Of a stretch of 64,000 nucleotides of DNA, positions 12,190 to 24,619 are shown one piece after another (position 1 is the stretch's first letter; each line of letters starts with the position of its first letter). The position numbers and the translations under genes were made by a program. The DNA comes from Combretum micranthum (lineage: Eukaryota > Streptophyta > Magnoliopsida > Myrtales > Combretaceae): positions 620,001 to 684,000 of the forward strand of contig JAMXBD010000367.1 in NCBI GenBank assembly GCA_024138025.1, written 5' to 3'. The notes beneath the pieces are model-generated. The model saw nothing but the letters and a program-made list of their open reading frames with translations, ran no database searches and was not told the DNA's origin.

Positions 12190-13070
12190 TAGGAAATGGG
12201 AGGAAGGCGTGTTGACTCTCACTCTTTAGGAGTGTCGGAACGAATCTCAGCAATCAAGAACATCGTGATGACATCAACATCGCTTGATGTCAGAATTCAT
12301 CAATACAATAGTCGCATCTCTTCAATTTTAGAAGCTTCCTCAACAAGTCTCATGATTCTGAACCTTTGATGTCGGTTCGGTCCCAGCTGGACCCAAGCTC
12401 GAGACTATAAGCTTGGGAGTTCAAAACATGGGCTTGAACAATCCCCATGGTAGTAACTCCCTCACGAACTCAGGGTGATGTAACTCAAATGGTGAGGAGT
12501 AGTAACTCCCTCATGAATTCAAGGGATGTAGCTCAAATGGAGAGAAGCATTAAGAACACCAATCTGACAATTCGACCTCGTGAGTTGAGCCAAAATCTCA
12601 CTCTTTGGAACATGGGGATTGAATCTTAGCAATCGAGAACATCAAGTATTTATAGGATATGGGAGGAAGGCGTTTCAGCTCTCACTCTTCAAGAACATGG
12701 GAATGAATCTCACAATCGAGAACATCGTGAGATATTAAGGCTGCTTGATGTCAGAAGTCATCACTATAACAGTCGCTTCTTTTCAAATTCAAAAGCTTCC
12801 TTATCAAGTCTCATGATTTTGAGCCCTTGGTGTTGGTTCGATCCCTAATGGACCTAAGCCTAAGACTATAAGCTCGGAAGATCCCAACATAGGCTTGGAT
12901 AATACCCAAGGTAGTAACTCCCTTACGAACTCAGGGGGATGCAGCTTAATTAGCAGTAAGCAGTAACTCCTTCATGAATTCATGGGATGCAGGTCAAATG
13001 GAAAGAAGAATTAAGAGCTCTAATTGATAAGTCGACTTCATGAGCTGAGCCCAAATTGTTTACTTTCCTT
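12190..13070. repeat. 463 bp imperfect tandem duplication
   Basis: Copy 1 (about 12190-12652) and copy 2 (about 12653-13070) share in order GGGAGGAAGGCGT (12198 and 12661), TCTCACTCTT, CAATCGAGAACATCGTGA-like, GCTTGATGTCAGAA, TCTCATGATT, GACTATAAGCT and GTAGTAACTCCCT. Each copy contains a shorter internal repeat of about 50 bp, with a GTAACTCC-ATGAATTCA core followed by GGATGTAGCTCAAATGG. No ORF is conserved between copies. The block lies just upstream of the gag-like gene on the minus strand, so it may be LTR or leader sequence (inference). Confidence 0.75.
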
Positions 13071-16000
13071 GTTCTCTCATAACGAGGGTAGAGGGAACAA
13101 GTGTTGATGATATAATATAGGCCACAGACCGCTCGGCCCATTACCATCTCTACACAAGTCAGAAGGCTAAAGAAGGGTCTGGAAGACCATAAATTCAACC
13201 AGCCCAAAAAAGATCCATACCAAACAACACCTTGGATCCCGACCTACAGAGAGGATTGACCTAGTACTCACCTCAACCTTAGCAACATCTACGGTTGGCT
13301 TGGCTTGGATAGGTCTTGAGCTCGTTGACGAGACATTTCCATAGAATCACCACACAATTTTTGTCTTGATATGGGACTAAAGGAGACATTACCAGTTCGG
13401 CCACACTTCGTGCGATAATAGCTCCCTCACCTTGAGTGCCAGATGAATCCTTCACCTTGGTGCCAAGTCAGTTACCAGAATAAGATCCATTATAATAGAA
13501 AAGATTTGGTAGGTCCCATTTTGATATAACCATAAACTACAAAGAGCATTTCCCTTTTGAAGGGAAATGCAGAATCACTTTTATCCAATCAATGTTCCAT
13601 TTGGTATTTACTTTTGGATCTTTTGAGTGACTTATGGAATAACTTAAGCATCGAAGTGACTATGCCGGACAATGTTTTGGCACACCACTGACCTTTTTTA
13701 TTGATTACGAAGGATCAACTCAACCGACGAGATTAGCACCTGGAACAACGGGAATCATCTGAAATGGAATGGATCTAAATAAAACCATAGAATAGAATGG
13801 AATGGAATGAATAAGTAAATGAAAAATTTCTTGTTTTATTTGGACACAAACATGAAAAAAGGAATGAACCGAAACCATGATTTTACTTTAATTCATTTTT
13901 ATGTACCAAATATGATATTAAAAAATTTTATAATATGGTAGATATTAAAGATCATAAGTATCCTTTTCAATCTTGTTAAAATACCAAGAATTTCGTTGTT
14001 GTCGTTTTTTTTTTTTTTTTTTTTGGGCCAAGAGAATTTCGTTGTTGTTTGGAAAGTGAATCTCAATTGCTTGCCCGAAAATTTTGCTTCCTTCAATGCT
14101 TTTATTCCAAGAATATCCGATTCTATTGTCTCTAGAAAGAATCATCATTTTTGTTTGTGGTTAGTTACCAGTTCATTTGTCAAAAAGATAGGATAAAAGT
14201 ATTTGCAACGTCTTCTTTTCTCATTGGTACCAATTTTACCTTTGCAAAAAGCATATATCACCATCATTCGTCTTGATTTAATTTCTTTCATTATATAATG
14301 AAACATCAAATCAAGATATATGATTACACCATACATTTCATCAAAAGCGACAAGACACCTCATCATTGACTCTTCATTAAAATATACTAAAATAAAATAA
14401 AATGCACACGCTTGTCTTCATAAGTCTATCCCGACAGAATTTAAATTCTTGGATCAGCCATTTTGTCCATACACCGACACACCTTTACCCAAAACGACTT
14501 CTTAACTAGATAATAACTTATAGATAATGGTTGTTCAATCTGTTCCCAAAATATCACAATCATGCCTAACTACCATTATCCATTTTATTGAGGCAATACC
14601 AACCCATTTGAGTTCTATAAATATAGTTTTTTTCTTTATTATTATTTTTTAAGTTACCTTTTTTACTAATAATTTTTAGATATTAAATCACTTCTTAGTA
14701 TTGGACGAGTAAGCTGGCCAAATAAAATATTAGATGAGTGAATTGTCTAACTAAATTCATACAGTCTATCGTAATACCTATTAAGAGCACCGTACTATGT
14801 TTTTCTTCTACTAATACACAAATCATCTCCTCTCTCCAAGTTTTTCCCCTTAAATCTAATTTTGCCTCGTTTGCCAAAAAAAAAAAAAAAAAAAAGGATC
14901 ATAGTTTTATTTTCTTCTTCTTCTTTTTTCAAACTCATAGAGCAACAAATGAGTTGAATCAAATTGAATTAAGCTTAATCAAGTTGAACTAATCCAAAAT
15001 GAGATGAGTTAAGCTTTTAAAAGTGTAAGGACTTAGCTCAATTTTTGCAATTAACTACACAAAAAAGAGTCGGTTTAGATGATATAAATAATAAAAAACT
15101 TCTTATACTTTAAAGGCAATAAATTATACAAATAAAAAAAAAATGGAAATAGTGAATGTATCATTTACGCCTAAAAATTATCTGTAGGTGCTAAATGCAA
15201 CATTTCATGTACAAAGAGAATAAGAAGAAATAAAACATAGATCGACATTAAAGGATTAAGATGTTATCATTAATTAATTTTGGTCAAATACATAAAATTA
15301 CTCTACTAATTTAAACATTAATTTTAGTACATTGAAATGATTTCATGATGATTCTTATCATTGAAAATATATTTTGTTGATGATTATTTTATTAATTGGG
15401 CTCTTGACTCAATTTAATAACATGGACTGGTCTTTTGGGCTAGTGATAAGCTCAGAAAACTAAGTAAAAAAACGGATGTCTTAGGGAGATTTGGCTTGGT
15501 AAACTCAAAATAGAGATCGCTGAGCTGGTTTATTTCACTTTCGACCTTATTTAGCTTTATTGCGTACAAAAAGTAGGATTGAAAAATATCTTTTTGGACT
15601 AATTTTGGCTTTATTTGACAAAATAGGGCTTATGTTGATTAAAATAGGTTGTTGCAGGTGGTTATCTACTTGTAGTTATGAGCTTGCAAAGAAATGAATT
15701 AGTGGTATGCTAGGGGGTTGCTCGACATGACTACTCTAAAGCTTAAGTTATTAGTGGGTTTGAGAAAAATGGAAAACTTAGATAGTGTACTATTCAATGG
15801 TTTAAGATGATATATGATGCCTAGACCTTTGGTGTGAGAGTTTATTTATAGGTAATGGCCATACTAGAATGGGGCTTATAGAATATTTGTTATCTAGTGG
15901 CATATCCCTAAATCTAATAGTTGACTTGAACTTGTGGTCCTGAACGTGATCATCTATGGAAGGAGCTAGACTTGTTCTCATTTCCTTGAGGAAATAAGAG

Positions 16001-16435
16001 TGTGGAGTGGGTTGTTGTAGGCCTCCATGTGCTGGGTTTTAACCTAGATCTAGGGTATGCAAAAAAAATCGAATGTTTAGGATAATTGAACCGAATCAAA
16101 ATGAAAAACCAATCAGAAAAAAACGGTTAATTGGTCAATAGGTTTCGATTTAGGATTGGAGGTTTTATTTGTTTTTTCAATTTTCTGTTTGGTTTATAGA
16201 ATAAAAAAACGACGGTTTTGGTTAACTGCTCCATATTTAAATACATAATTTATAATATTCTTATATAATTATTTTATTAAAAACATAAATAGTCATATAT
16301 TATAACTCGTTGGGTGTGCTTGTAATGAGTTAAATACATCCTCTTTTGGTTTGACATGGACCAAATTGATAAAAAAATATGTATATAATATCCAAATCGA
16401 CAAAAAATATATACAAACCAGTTGTATGATGAGCT
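13071..16435. other. Intergenic / unclassified repeat remains
   Basis: No supported gene. The part up to about 13750 keeps the composition of the neighbouring retroelement and may include its LTR. A perfect 11-bp inverted repeat with a 3-base loop sits at 13546-13570 (GCATTTCCCTT and its complement). Poly-T (14008-14023) and poly-A (14876-14895) tracts account for the short open frames here. Nothing else is recognised. Confidence 0.5.
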
Positions 16436-16444
16436 TCAAATGTA

Positions 16445-16599
16445 GGGTTAATTATAAAAAACCGACCTGTGTTTTCACATTTTTATAAAGACATGACCTG
16501 TATTATTATTTTTTTTTTGATAATTAGGCGACTTATAATTTCATCCGTTTTGTTCCGTCAATTATTCCGTTAAATTGAGCATATGATAGCACGAGTCAC
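16445..16599 (+). repeat. Left TIR of the Mutator-type element
   Basis: Pairs with the reverse complement of 17111-17266. Shared landmarks are AAAAAACCGACC, TTTTCACA, a T-rich run, TTAGGCGAC/TTAGGTGAC, TTTTGTTCC and GTTAAATTGAGCA. Confidence 0.88.
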
Positions 16600-17110
16600 A
16601 CAAATAAAGTTCAGAAAAATACCAAATTACCCTATCCCTTCCCTCTATCCATCAAGTGAACCCAAAACCCTAACATCCTCAATCTTATGGAAAATTTCAT
16701 GGAGATAAACATGGTGTAAACATCAATCCTTGATTATCCAACAGCTAAACTAAAAAAGAAATTGGACCCACTAGCTCCCAAAGTCATTTATAATTCATTT
16801 ATGATCTTTCTAGTAAATGGCATTTCGATTTTGTGACGGTATCCCGTCCTTTCATTTCTCTGTTGCTCAAACTCTCGTATAATCTCCTTCTATGCTGCAC
16901 CATGTCCGATTTACTGGAAAGATCATCGTCCCGTTGATTGCTGCAAAATAGACTTTTTTCCCCCTCCTCATGTTTGAAGTGATTTGGTTGCGTGTTCGAT
17001 CTTGTTGCATCTTCGGAATTTGTGGACGAGTGATTGCAGATGTAATACCTCAACAAATGGAAAAAAGCTCAAGATATGGCTACCATTAAACGTAGAAGAA
17101 AGACAACTAC

Positions 17111-17266
17111 GTGACTCATGCTATCACGTGCTCAATTTAACGGGATTATTGATGGAACAAAATGGATTAAATTACAGGTCACCTAACCGTAAAAAAAAAA
17201 AAAAATTACACAAATTATGTTCTTGCAAAAGTGTGAAAATACTGGTCGGTTTTTTGTAATAAACCC
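17111..17266 (-). repeat. Right TIR of the Mutator-type element
   Basis: Inverted partner of 16445-16599, followed directly by the second copy of the 9-bp target duplication. Confidence 0.88.
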
Positions 17267-19988
17267 TCAAAGGTATCGGCGAACTTGTATATCTTTTTAT
17301 AAGGATCTATTAATTTTATTATTTAGTGGAAGGAGGGAGTATAGAGTAAGGATAAATATGTGATCCTGCCAAGGAAATTTGAGATTAAAATAATTTATAA
17401 TATACTTATATAATTGTTTTGTTAAAATATAAATAGTCGGATATTGATGGCACTGATATATGTTGACAACTTTTTCACATGTCTTAGACTTTAATTTGTA
17501 GTTTTTAATATAATTATAAAAAGATGTTCTAATTTTTTTTTTCGGACGTATTGATAAAATACAATTGACTACACATTTTGCGTAATAATTACGTTAAATG
17601 GTTAAAAACAGAAAAAATTAACAAAAAAAAAGGTTAACCGTTAAGGCGTTAACTGTTCATAATAGATTGGTTTAGGATCAGAAAATCAAAAAACAGATAA
17701 TTATGATTAGGTTTAAAAAATAGGACCACGGACCGATTAACTGAATCGTGAACACTCCTATGTGGATCATGTGTGACTTTGGTTCTTGAAGGGCTACAGA
17801 TCATAGTTTAGCTCCTCTCTAGGCCAAAGGCCTAAAGCGTGGAGCTCTTAGAGCAACTAAGGGATTTTTCTTGAGCTGGCTGGCTCATAGAGTGGGAGTT
17901 AGACTCAATAACCTATGACTAGATATTCTTTATCAACATAAGCTATAGGTTGTAAAGTAAACTATTTTATAAGGAGATTATACTTTCTTATGTAATAAAA
18001 GTCTCTAGACTCTCTTTAGGTCCACTTCCATGCCTATTCCACTACAAAGGAAAAGAAGTCTTTAATACCAACGTGGGGATCCTTATGGATGATCTAATAG
18101 AGATCCGTAATGCTTAATTTCAACCGTTCATCTAGATGTCATCCAATAGTTAGTATGAGTCTCAACATCTATAATAAGGGCCTTTTCTTCTCGGTTGGTA
18201 TCTTTGTACATATTACTAAGATTGAAAGTAATGTGTAAACTTTGCTAAAATATCCTTAGGACATATCAAAACACTTGTTCAACAAAAAACAAATCAAGAA
18301 CGATTGAGTCTACTTGATTTGATCTTCTATCACACTCATACTCTTAAGAAATCAAGTTTATCTGTTCCTCCTCCTACACCACTTCCTATAACCTTTACAC
18401 ATGTGTTATTGTTTCAAGACTCCTCTTGAGTCGGCTAATACCTGTTATATATGATCGACCAATTACAATACCTCTATGATATAGATCTATAGCACTATGT
18501 TTTTCTATCCCTTATGACATGCTTGGAGTGTGGAAATTGAGGTAGGAATAAAATTGCAATTGTTAAAGAATGAGGTAGAGAAGCAATATTTGTTCTTCAT
18601 AGTTCGTCGAAGGTTTCATGGAGATAAATATAGAAATATGTTGGGAAAAAACAAAAGAATAACTATTCTCTGAATTCTATAAAGGAAATGCATTTCCATA
18701 TCTTGCAATAAAAGCATTCCATGGAATATTAATTTCGCCTACCAAACTTATGAGGAAAAAAGATAAATATATTATTTCATTTTAATAAAAGTATATTAAT
18801 ATTTCTTAAGTGAATGCTACACGTAGCATTGAAGATAGAAATGAACTCAAATCAAACTTGGTTAGGTTTATGCATGTGGTGGTAATGGGATAACTAGACC
18901 TAAAATATACTAACCTGGATGTCTACCATGTTTTGACATATGAGAACATTTATTTGATTGGTAGCTCCCTTATAAAATTGAAACTAATACCAAAATAATT
19001 TGTAAGGTCAAAGTTGTTTATATTTAGTGTAAATATACAATCAACTTTTAGTAACGAACTAATACTCCCTATATTATTGGAAAAAGAACTGAAAGGAAAA
19101 ATGGTAATAGACAAAGTTTATAAATTTGGAATTCTGTCGGTTAAATTAATAGCTAAAGTCTAACTTGTGTGAAGTTTTAAGTTTTAATCTCATCTAAAGA
19201 CCTTATTAGAGCTCTTTAATAGCGCAATTTATTCTTAATTAGTGTGTGGATTTTATAGGACAATTCATGTATTCGAAAATAGCCACTCATATATCGAGCT
19301 GGTACCTTCCTCATAAGAAAGAAAGAAAGAAAAAGAAAAAGGTTTTAGAAAGTGGAGGCGGAGCGGAGCTTTGAGGGCCTAACTATGGGCCTTAATAGAG
19401 AACTCTGGGCCACGTCTGCATATAATGGCTATAAGTTATTATTTTATAGTGATTGTGTTTAGATTTATATTGTATAAGTTGGGCCAGCTGTGGGTTGTGG
19501 GTCTAAAAACCCAACCTATCCCACCAGGGCCGACAAGAGCCCGGAAGAATTTTTCTTTTTAATGTTAAAACTAATTCTTAATTAAACTCGTCAAAAGCAT
19601 GGATTTATATTTTTTTTTCCCAATTTCAACAAATTTATAAATCATCTGTGACGACTGCATTTCTTTTATTTATTTTTATTTATTTAAGTCCCACTCGAGC
19701 GCTGCCCAATCAAAATAAGAGACTTCCATCATCACCATCATCATTGGCAATCTTCCATTTTAAATTTAAAATTGCATATTTTATTGTCAGAATCATTGTT
19801 TATGTTTTAATTTTTAATGCTTCAATTACCATCTTTTCTCAAGAAATTTCATCCAAAATTATTAATCAGAGGACTCCCTACATTCCATTCTTCAACTTTG
19901 GTAGCTTCGTTTGTCTCCTTAGGATTGAGCCCTTGGAATCTTGGATTTGATAAACCAAATATCTAAGAAAGAGAAAAAAAAAAATATT

Positions 19989-19990
<2 letters not shown>

Positions 19991-20018
<28 letters not shown>
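19991..20018. repeat. (TA)14 microsatellite
   Basis: Uninterrupted TA dinucleotide repeat of 28 bases in intergenic DNA. Confidence 0.92.
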
Positions 20019-20019
<1 letters not shown>

Positions 20020-20817
20020 CATTTCATCATACCATATACGGCATCCTGCTTGAAAATTTATTTGCAATGTCCCAGAGCTGCTAGAAGTATAACCTCAGGC
20101 AAGTTTTTGCCAAAAAGACATGGCAAAGCCTATAATTTTCTTTACATATTAATTTACTTATCTTTTTAGGCTAAATACATGTTATTTTACTCGAAGTCAA
20201 ATAAATGAAGCTAACGATGGGCCATCAACCTATGAAGTGGGCTATATAGTGATAGAAATTATATATAACTTATACTATGTATGGTTCACTTTTAAAAAAG
20301 AAATAGTAATTTTCTATGGTGTTATTTTTGTTTATTTTTTATTAGGATACTTTTGAAAAAAATTATATTCCATGAGGAATCGCAATTCCTCTCGTAGAAG
20401 AAAGGAATATGAATTTTCAAACTATTTATGTGCAAGAAATGGACTTTTCTTATGGTATAATATTTACAAATCAAATAAAAGAATAAATATTCAACAATAA
20501 TAAATATATTACATTATGCTGAATCAAACACAATACAACATTAATATATGCTTCAAATTTATCATCACAGTATAAGCAAATCAATTACTTTACCAGCCTG
20601 TTAATAATACTTCAAATAGATAATTCTCTTGAAGACAACATATATTTAATTGTGTGTCCTTACAATTTTTTGAAACCTTTTGCTAGTTCTACCCATTTGA
20701 AAGGGATACGTAAATTTGAAGTTATTTATATTTCTATCAAAATTAAATCACACGACCTTCTATATGTTTTGAATGAGTTACTTAAGTTCCCTATATTTGT
20801 GTCTTATACCTAGACAT

Positions 20818-21422
20818 CGGTGTTGGATCAATCCGGCCCGAATCCATAGTTCATGGGTTGGGGTTATGATGATCTAGAATGAGCTTCGATTGACACGGAT
20901 TGTGCTAGGCTGAGTCACGACCTGTTGACCTGTGAAAGTTTTTTTTTTTAAATTTGATGATTTTCACATGCTTCCAATGCATTCTTCATCATAGGGTTCT
21001 TTTAAAATATATGTTAAAGAATAAAAATATAATAAAACATTTGATATATAAAATTAGCTTCAAAATAAGTAATCCTGTTTCTTCATTTTTTTTTCCAACT
21101 TTGTGTTTCTTCTTACTTCTTCTTTTTTTTTTCCTGCTGATCCGTCTCCCTATCTTTCTCTATGACACACACAAAAGATACACACAGTAAGACAAATTCA
21201 TATCACATTACACACAATGTTTCACATTTTCAAATTATTATTTTTTTTTTTAGTTTTGACTCAGTGGGTTGATGGGTCAACATAGTTGACTCACCTACCT
21301 GTCAGATTGACTCATGGGTCATGACCCTTATGGTTGCCTAAGCCAACAAGTATGACCCACTAGTGGTTGTTGGAGCCAAGTCACAGGTCACACTTGGCCT
21401 ATGCTTATGTCCACCTACACCG
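20818..21422. mobile_element. Possible MITE-like element
   Basis: The block is set off by short inverted ends, CGGTGTTGG at 20818 and CCTACACCG at 21414-21422. It contains many copies of GACC/GGTC words, including GTTGACC, GGGTCAAC and a perfect 12-bp palindrome GGGTCATGACCC (21316-21327). No coding capacity. The terminal match is short and the target duplication is unclear, so this is a weak call. Confidence 0.3.
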
Positions 21423-22585
21423 AGTAGCTTTACTTCCCATTATTTTCCTATCGGATGTCATAAAATGTTAATTTAAGTATCAATAACTTTAATTTGGCAT
21501 GTTAACATTGCATAAAAATTGGTTAAACAATTTTTAAGAATTGTAACTTTCATCCTAGTAAACATTTTTCAAATTAAATCTTTGAGCTTATAATCTTTTG
21601 TTTGCAATATCTGGGGTCATGATAAATAATAGAAAGGGCGAGAAATGTTTTACCAATGATTAAATGTAAGACACAAACATGGAATATCTCATTTTAAACA
21701 TCACCAAGGTATTGAAGTTTTATTCAACTTACTTAAAATGCTGATGGCCTATTTAAATACTACTACAAAGTTCCCTTTTTACCCTCAAATTGCTATCTGT
21801 TACAACTTTTTTATAAGGGGAAATTGAATTTAGGTTAATCCCATTGGAAGATTGGTACTTATACTATTCGTCGATGATGAAGTTTTGGCAACCATAAAAT
21901 TCATAATAAAATTATCCAAAGAGAACCTACAATATCCATTTACTAAATTGATTATTATCAATTACACCCATGCAGAAAATCTTAAAAAATGGCCTCAATC
22001 TTATTTATTCAAGAAATTATATCATAAATAAAAGGACTAACACAAGGCTTTGTTTTGGTAAATATGTTGAGTATGATGCGAATCCTTGTATGTTAGTAAA
22101 AGCACTATAGAATAAGAATGTCTTAGATATGATTTGAGTAGAAGAGAAAGATGTGTTAGCTATTTTCATTGAGGGGGTATTTTAGCAAAAGAGGAAGATG
22201 GGTTAATCATTCCCTTAGGAGGAGGTGGAAATTGGCAACCCGTCGATCTTCTAGTAGCATTACACCTTGGTTTACAAGGAGACTTGATTTGTAGGTTTTG
22301 GTTTCTTTTTGTCTTATTTCCCATATAAAAGTCACCTAATTATTAATTAGTTACAATAATTCAAGATTATAAATAGATGCTTGGAGTTATTTTTTTAGTT
22401 GGTTTCAGACCATAGCTTTTTTCTTAGAGATTAGTGACCTGCTTATATTGACTCTGGGACTTCAATGAAAGAAATATATAATATCTTCATAATTCTCAAT
22501 ATACTCTTTGAGTGAGTAAAGATCGACCCAATCTTTGAGGGTGAAATTACTGTACTCCAAAAAAGAGTTTTATGGACCCTCTTTT

Positions 22586-23364
22586 TGTTGGGTATCAAGC
22601 GGCGCAACGGAAATATAAAAATACGAGTTGGAAACTGATAACTAAAATACGAGCAAAGCAAAATAAAAATAAAATAAATGACACCAGAAATTTAACGTGG
22701 TTCACCTTTGAATAGGCTACGTCCAAAGGACCAATCCCGAAAATTTTCTTCCACTAAATAAATAGTAGGCTTACAAAGAGAGACTTCTCTAGAGTAATAT
22801 TCTAGAGGTATACCACAAATAAATATGACAAAAATAGTAGCACTCAAGTGTTTCCCAAAATACCCTAAAAATAATCCTTACTATTTTAGCACTCCCAAAT
22901 AAATTCTCTCTTACAAACACTCAAATAATTCATCAAGATAATATTTTATCTTGGATACACATATATCTCATCAAAGCTTTGTATTAGCTTTGGTTTCTCT
23001 CACACATATATTTCCCAATATATGTTTTTATGTTTTTTTGTCCATGCAAAACCAAAAGGACTGGATGTCCTTTTATAACCATGCAATGGGGCGGTTGAAG
23101 AAGCAAAATCCACCGACAACTTTGACTTTGCAAGGGATTAATTTATTGATGAGATGCCAATACTTTCACAGCTCAAGCTTTATGATAAATGCATGGACAT
23201 GTTGACTTTTCAACATACATTAAATAGTTTGAACAAAAAAGGAGCATAGGGTTGGTTGTCATTTGCTGGTCTTCAAGGAGATAAGAACAGCAATATTCCA
23301 GCCGTAATTTGCAAATTTCATCGCCATTAAAATATGCCGACTTCCTTCTTCTTCTTTTTTTTTA

Positions 23365-23398
<34 letters not shown>

Positions 23399-23421
23399 CC
23401 ATATAGGAGGGATACACAACA
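22586..23421 (-). repeat. 3' LTR of the minus-strand copia element
   Basis: 836 bp, from TGTTGGGTATC to GATACACAACA. On the coding (minus) strand this is the downstream LTR. It contains a (TAA)n microsatellite near 23367-23398, which explains a short isoleucine-rich chance frame there. Confidence 0.95.
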
Positions 23422-23423
23422 AT

Positions 23424-23436
23424 TCTCCCCCTCCCG
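23424..23436 (-). other. Polypurine tract of the copia element
   Basis: Minus-strand GGGAGGGGGAGAA directly before the 3' LTR, where plus-strand DNA synthesis would be primed. Confidence 0.8.
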
Positions 23437-23437
23437 A

Positions 23438-24619
23438 CTATATGGAGAGCTCCACCAATCTAGCTGCTAATCGACAGTATTCAAACTTGTCTCTTGGAAG
23501 AACTTTAGTCAACATATCTGATCCATTTTCATCAGTATGGATCTTTTCAAGCCATAATAACTTCTTCTCCAATACATCTCTAATCCAATGATATCTCACA
23601 TCAATATGTTTTGATCTGGAATGAAAGGAGGAATTCTTCCCAAGGTGAATTGCACTCTGACTGTCACAAAATAGCTCATACTTCTCCTGGTGGAAACCAA
23701 GTTCATTTAAGAACTTTTTCATCCATAGAAACTCTTTACAAGCTTCAGTTGTTGCAATAAACTCAGCTTCAGTTGTTGAAAGAGCAACACATTTTTGTAA
23801 TCTTGACTGCCATGACACAGCTCCTCCTGCAAATGAAATCAAGTATCCTGACGTAGACTTTCTTGAGTCAACATCGCCAGCCATATCTGCATCTGTGTAG
23901 CTAACCAACACAGGTTTTTCATCTCCAAAACACAAGTACATTTTGGAGGTACCACGAAGATATCTAAGAATCCATTTCACTGCAACCCAATGTTCCTTTC
24001 CAGGATTTGAAAGGAACCGGTTCACTACTCCAACTGAGTGAGCAATATCTGGCCGTGTACATACCATGGCATACATTAAACTTCCAACTGCTGAAGCATA
24101 TGGAACCCTGTCCATCTCCTCCTTCTCTTTCTCAGTAGAAGGGCACTGCTTGGAACTCAATCTAAAGTGATTAGCAAGAGGACAACTAACCTCTTTAGCT
24201 TTGTCCATATTAAACCTTTGAAGTACTTTCTCAATGTACTTCTCTTGTGACAACCAAAGTTTCTTAGCAACTCTATTTTTGGTAATCTCCATGCCAAGAA
24301 TCTGTCTTGCTGGCCCTAAGTCTTTCATAGCAAAAGACTTACTTAACTGCTTCTTCAAGCTATTAATCCTGGAAATATTCAGGCCAACAATCAACATATC
24401 ATCCACATAGAGCAATAAAATAATAAAATCATCATAAGAGAATTTCTGCGCAAAAACACAGTGATCTGAAGTAGTCTTCTTGTAGCCTTGCTCCCCCATA
24501 ACTGACTCAAACTTCTTGTACCACTGTCTTGGTGCCTGTTTCAAGCCATACAGGCTTTTCTTTAATTTACAAACATAGTCCTCTTTACCTTTTACCAAGA
24601 AACCCTCTGGCTGCTCCAT
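23438..24619 (-). pseudogene. Copia reverse transcriptase (palm) and RNase H
   Basis: 393 codons. It contains KSLYGLKQAPRQWYKKF, the catalytic LLLYVDDMLIVG (YVDD), MKDLGPARQILGMEI, the RT end motif YASAVGSLMYAMVCTRPDI, and an RNase H with SYTDADMAGD, KSTSGYLISFAGGAVSW, STTEAEFIA and SKHIDVRYHWIRD. The natural stop is at 23438. Every recognisable active-site residue in this part is present, so only the upstream breaks inactivate the element. Confidence 0.95.

Larger units (their letters stand above)
16445..17266. mobile_element. Mutator-type element (MULE, non-autonomous) with 155 bp TIRs
   Basis: The left end starts GGGTTAATTATAAAAAACCG and the reverse complement of the right end starts GGGTTTATTACAAAAAACCG. 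The two ends stay alignable for about 155 bp, up to GATAGCACGAGTCAC on the left against GATAGCATGAGTCAC on the right. Flanking the element are TCAAATGTA (16436-16444) and TCAAAGGTA (17267-17275), a 9-bp target duplication with one mismatch. Long TIRs plus a 9-bp duplication are the defining features of Mutator-like elements. The 511 bp interior encodes no MURA-like transposase, so it is non-autonomous. It may carry captured host sequence (Pack-MULE), but I cannot identify a source. Confidence 0.88.
17276..22580. other. Intergenic, no supported gene
   Basis: AT-rich sequence with only short chance frames. It contains an (AT)14 microsatellite (19991-20018), poly-T tracts and one possible MITE-like block (20818-21422). 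A GAAA-rich purine stretch lies at 19316-19342. I see no splice-consistent exons and no protein similarity that I recognise. Confidence 0.55.

Noticed and set aside
13546..13570. Perfect 11-bp hairpin as a terminator or small RNA precursor
   Set aside because: Too short for a plant microRNA precursor and not next to a gene.
23334..23591. 85-codon plus-strand frame rich in Ile
   Set aside because: It is a translation of the (TAA)n microsatellite in the copia LTR and of the antisense of the RNase H end.
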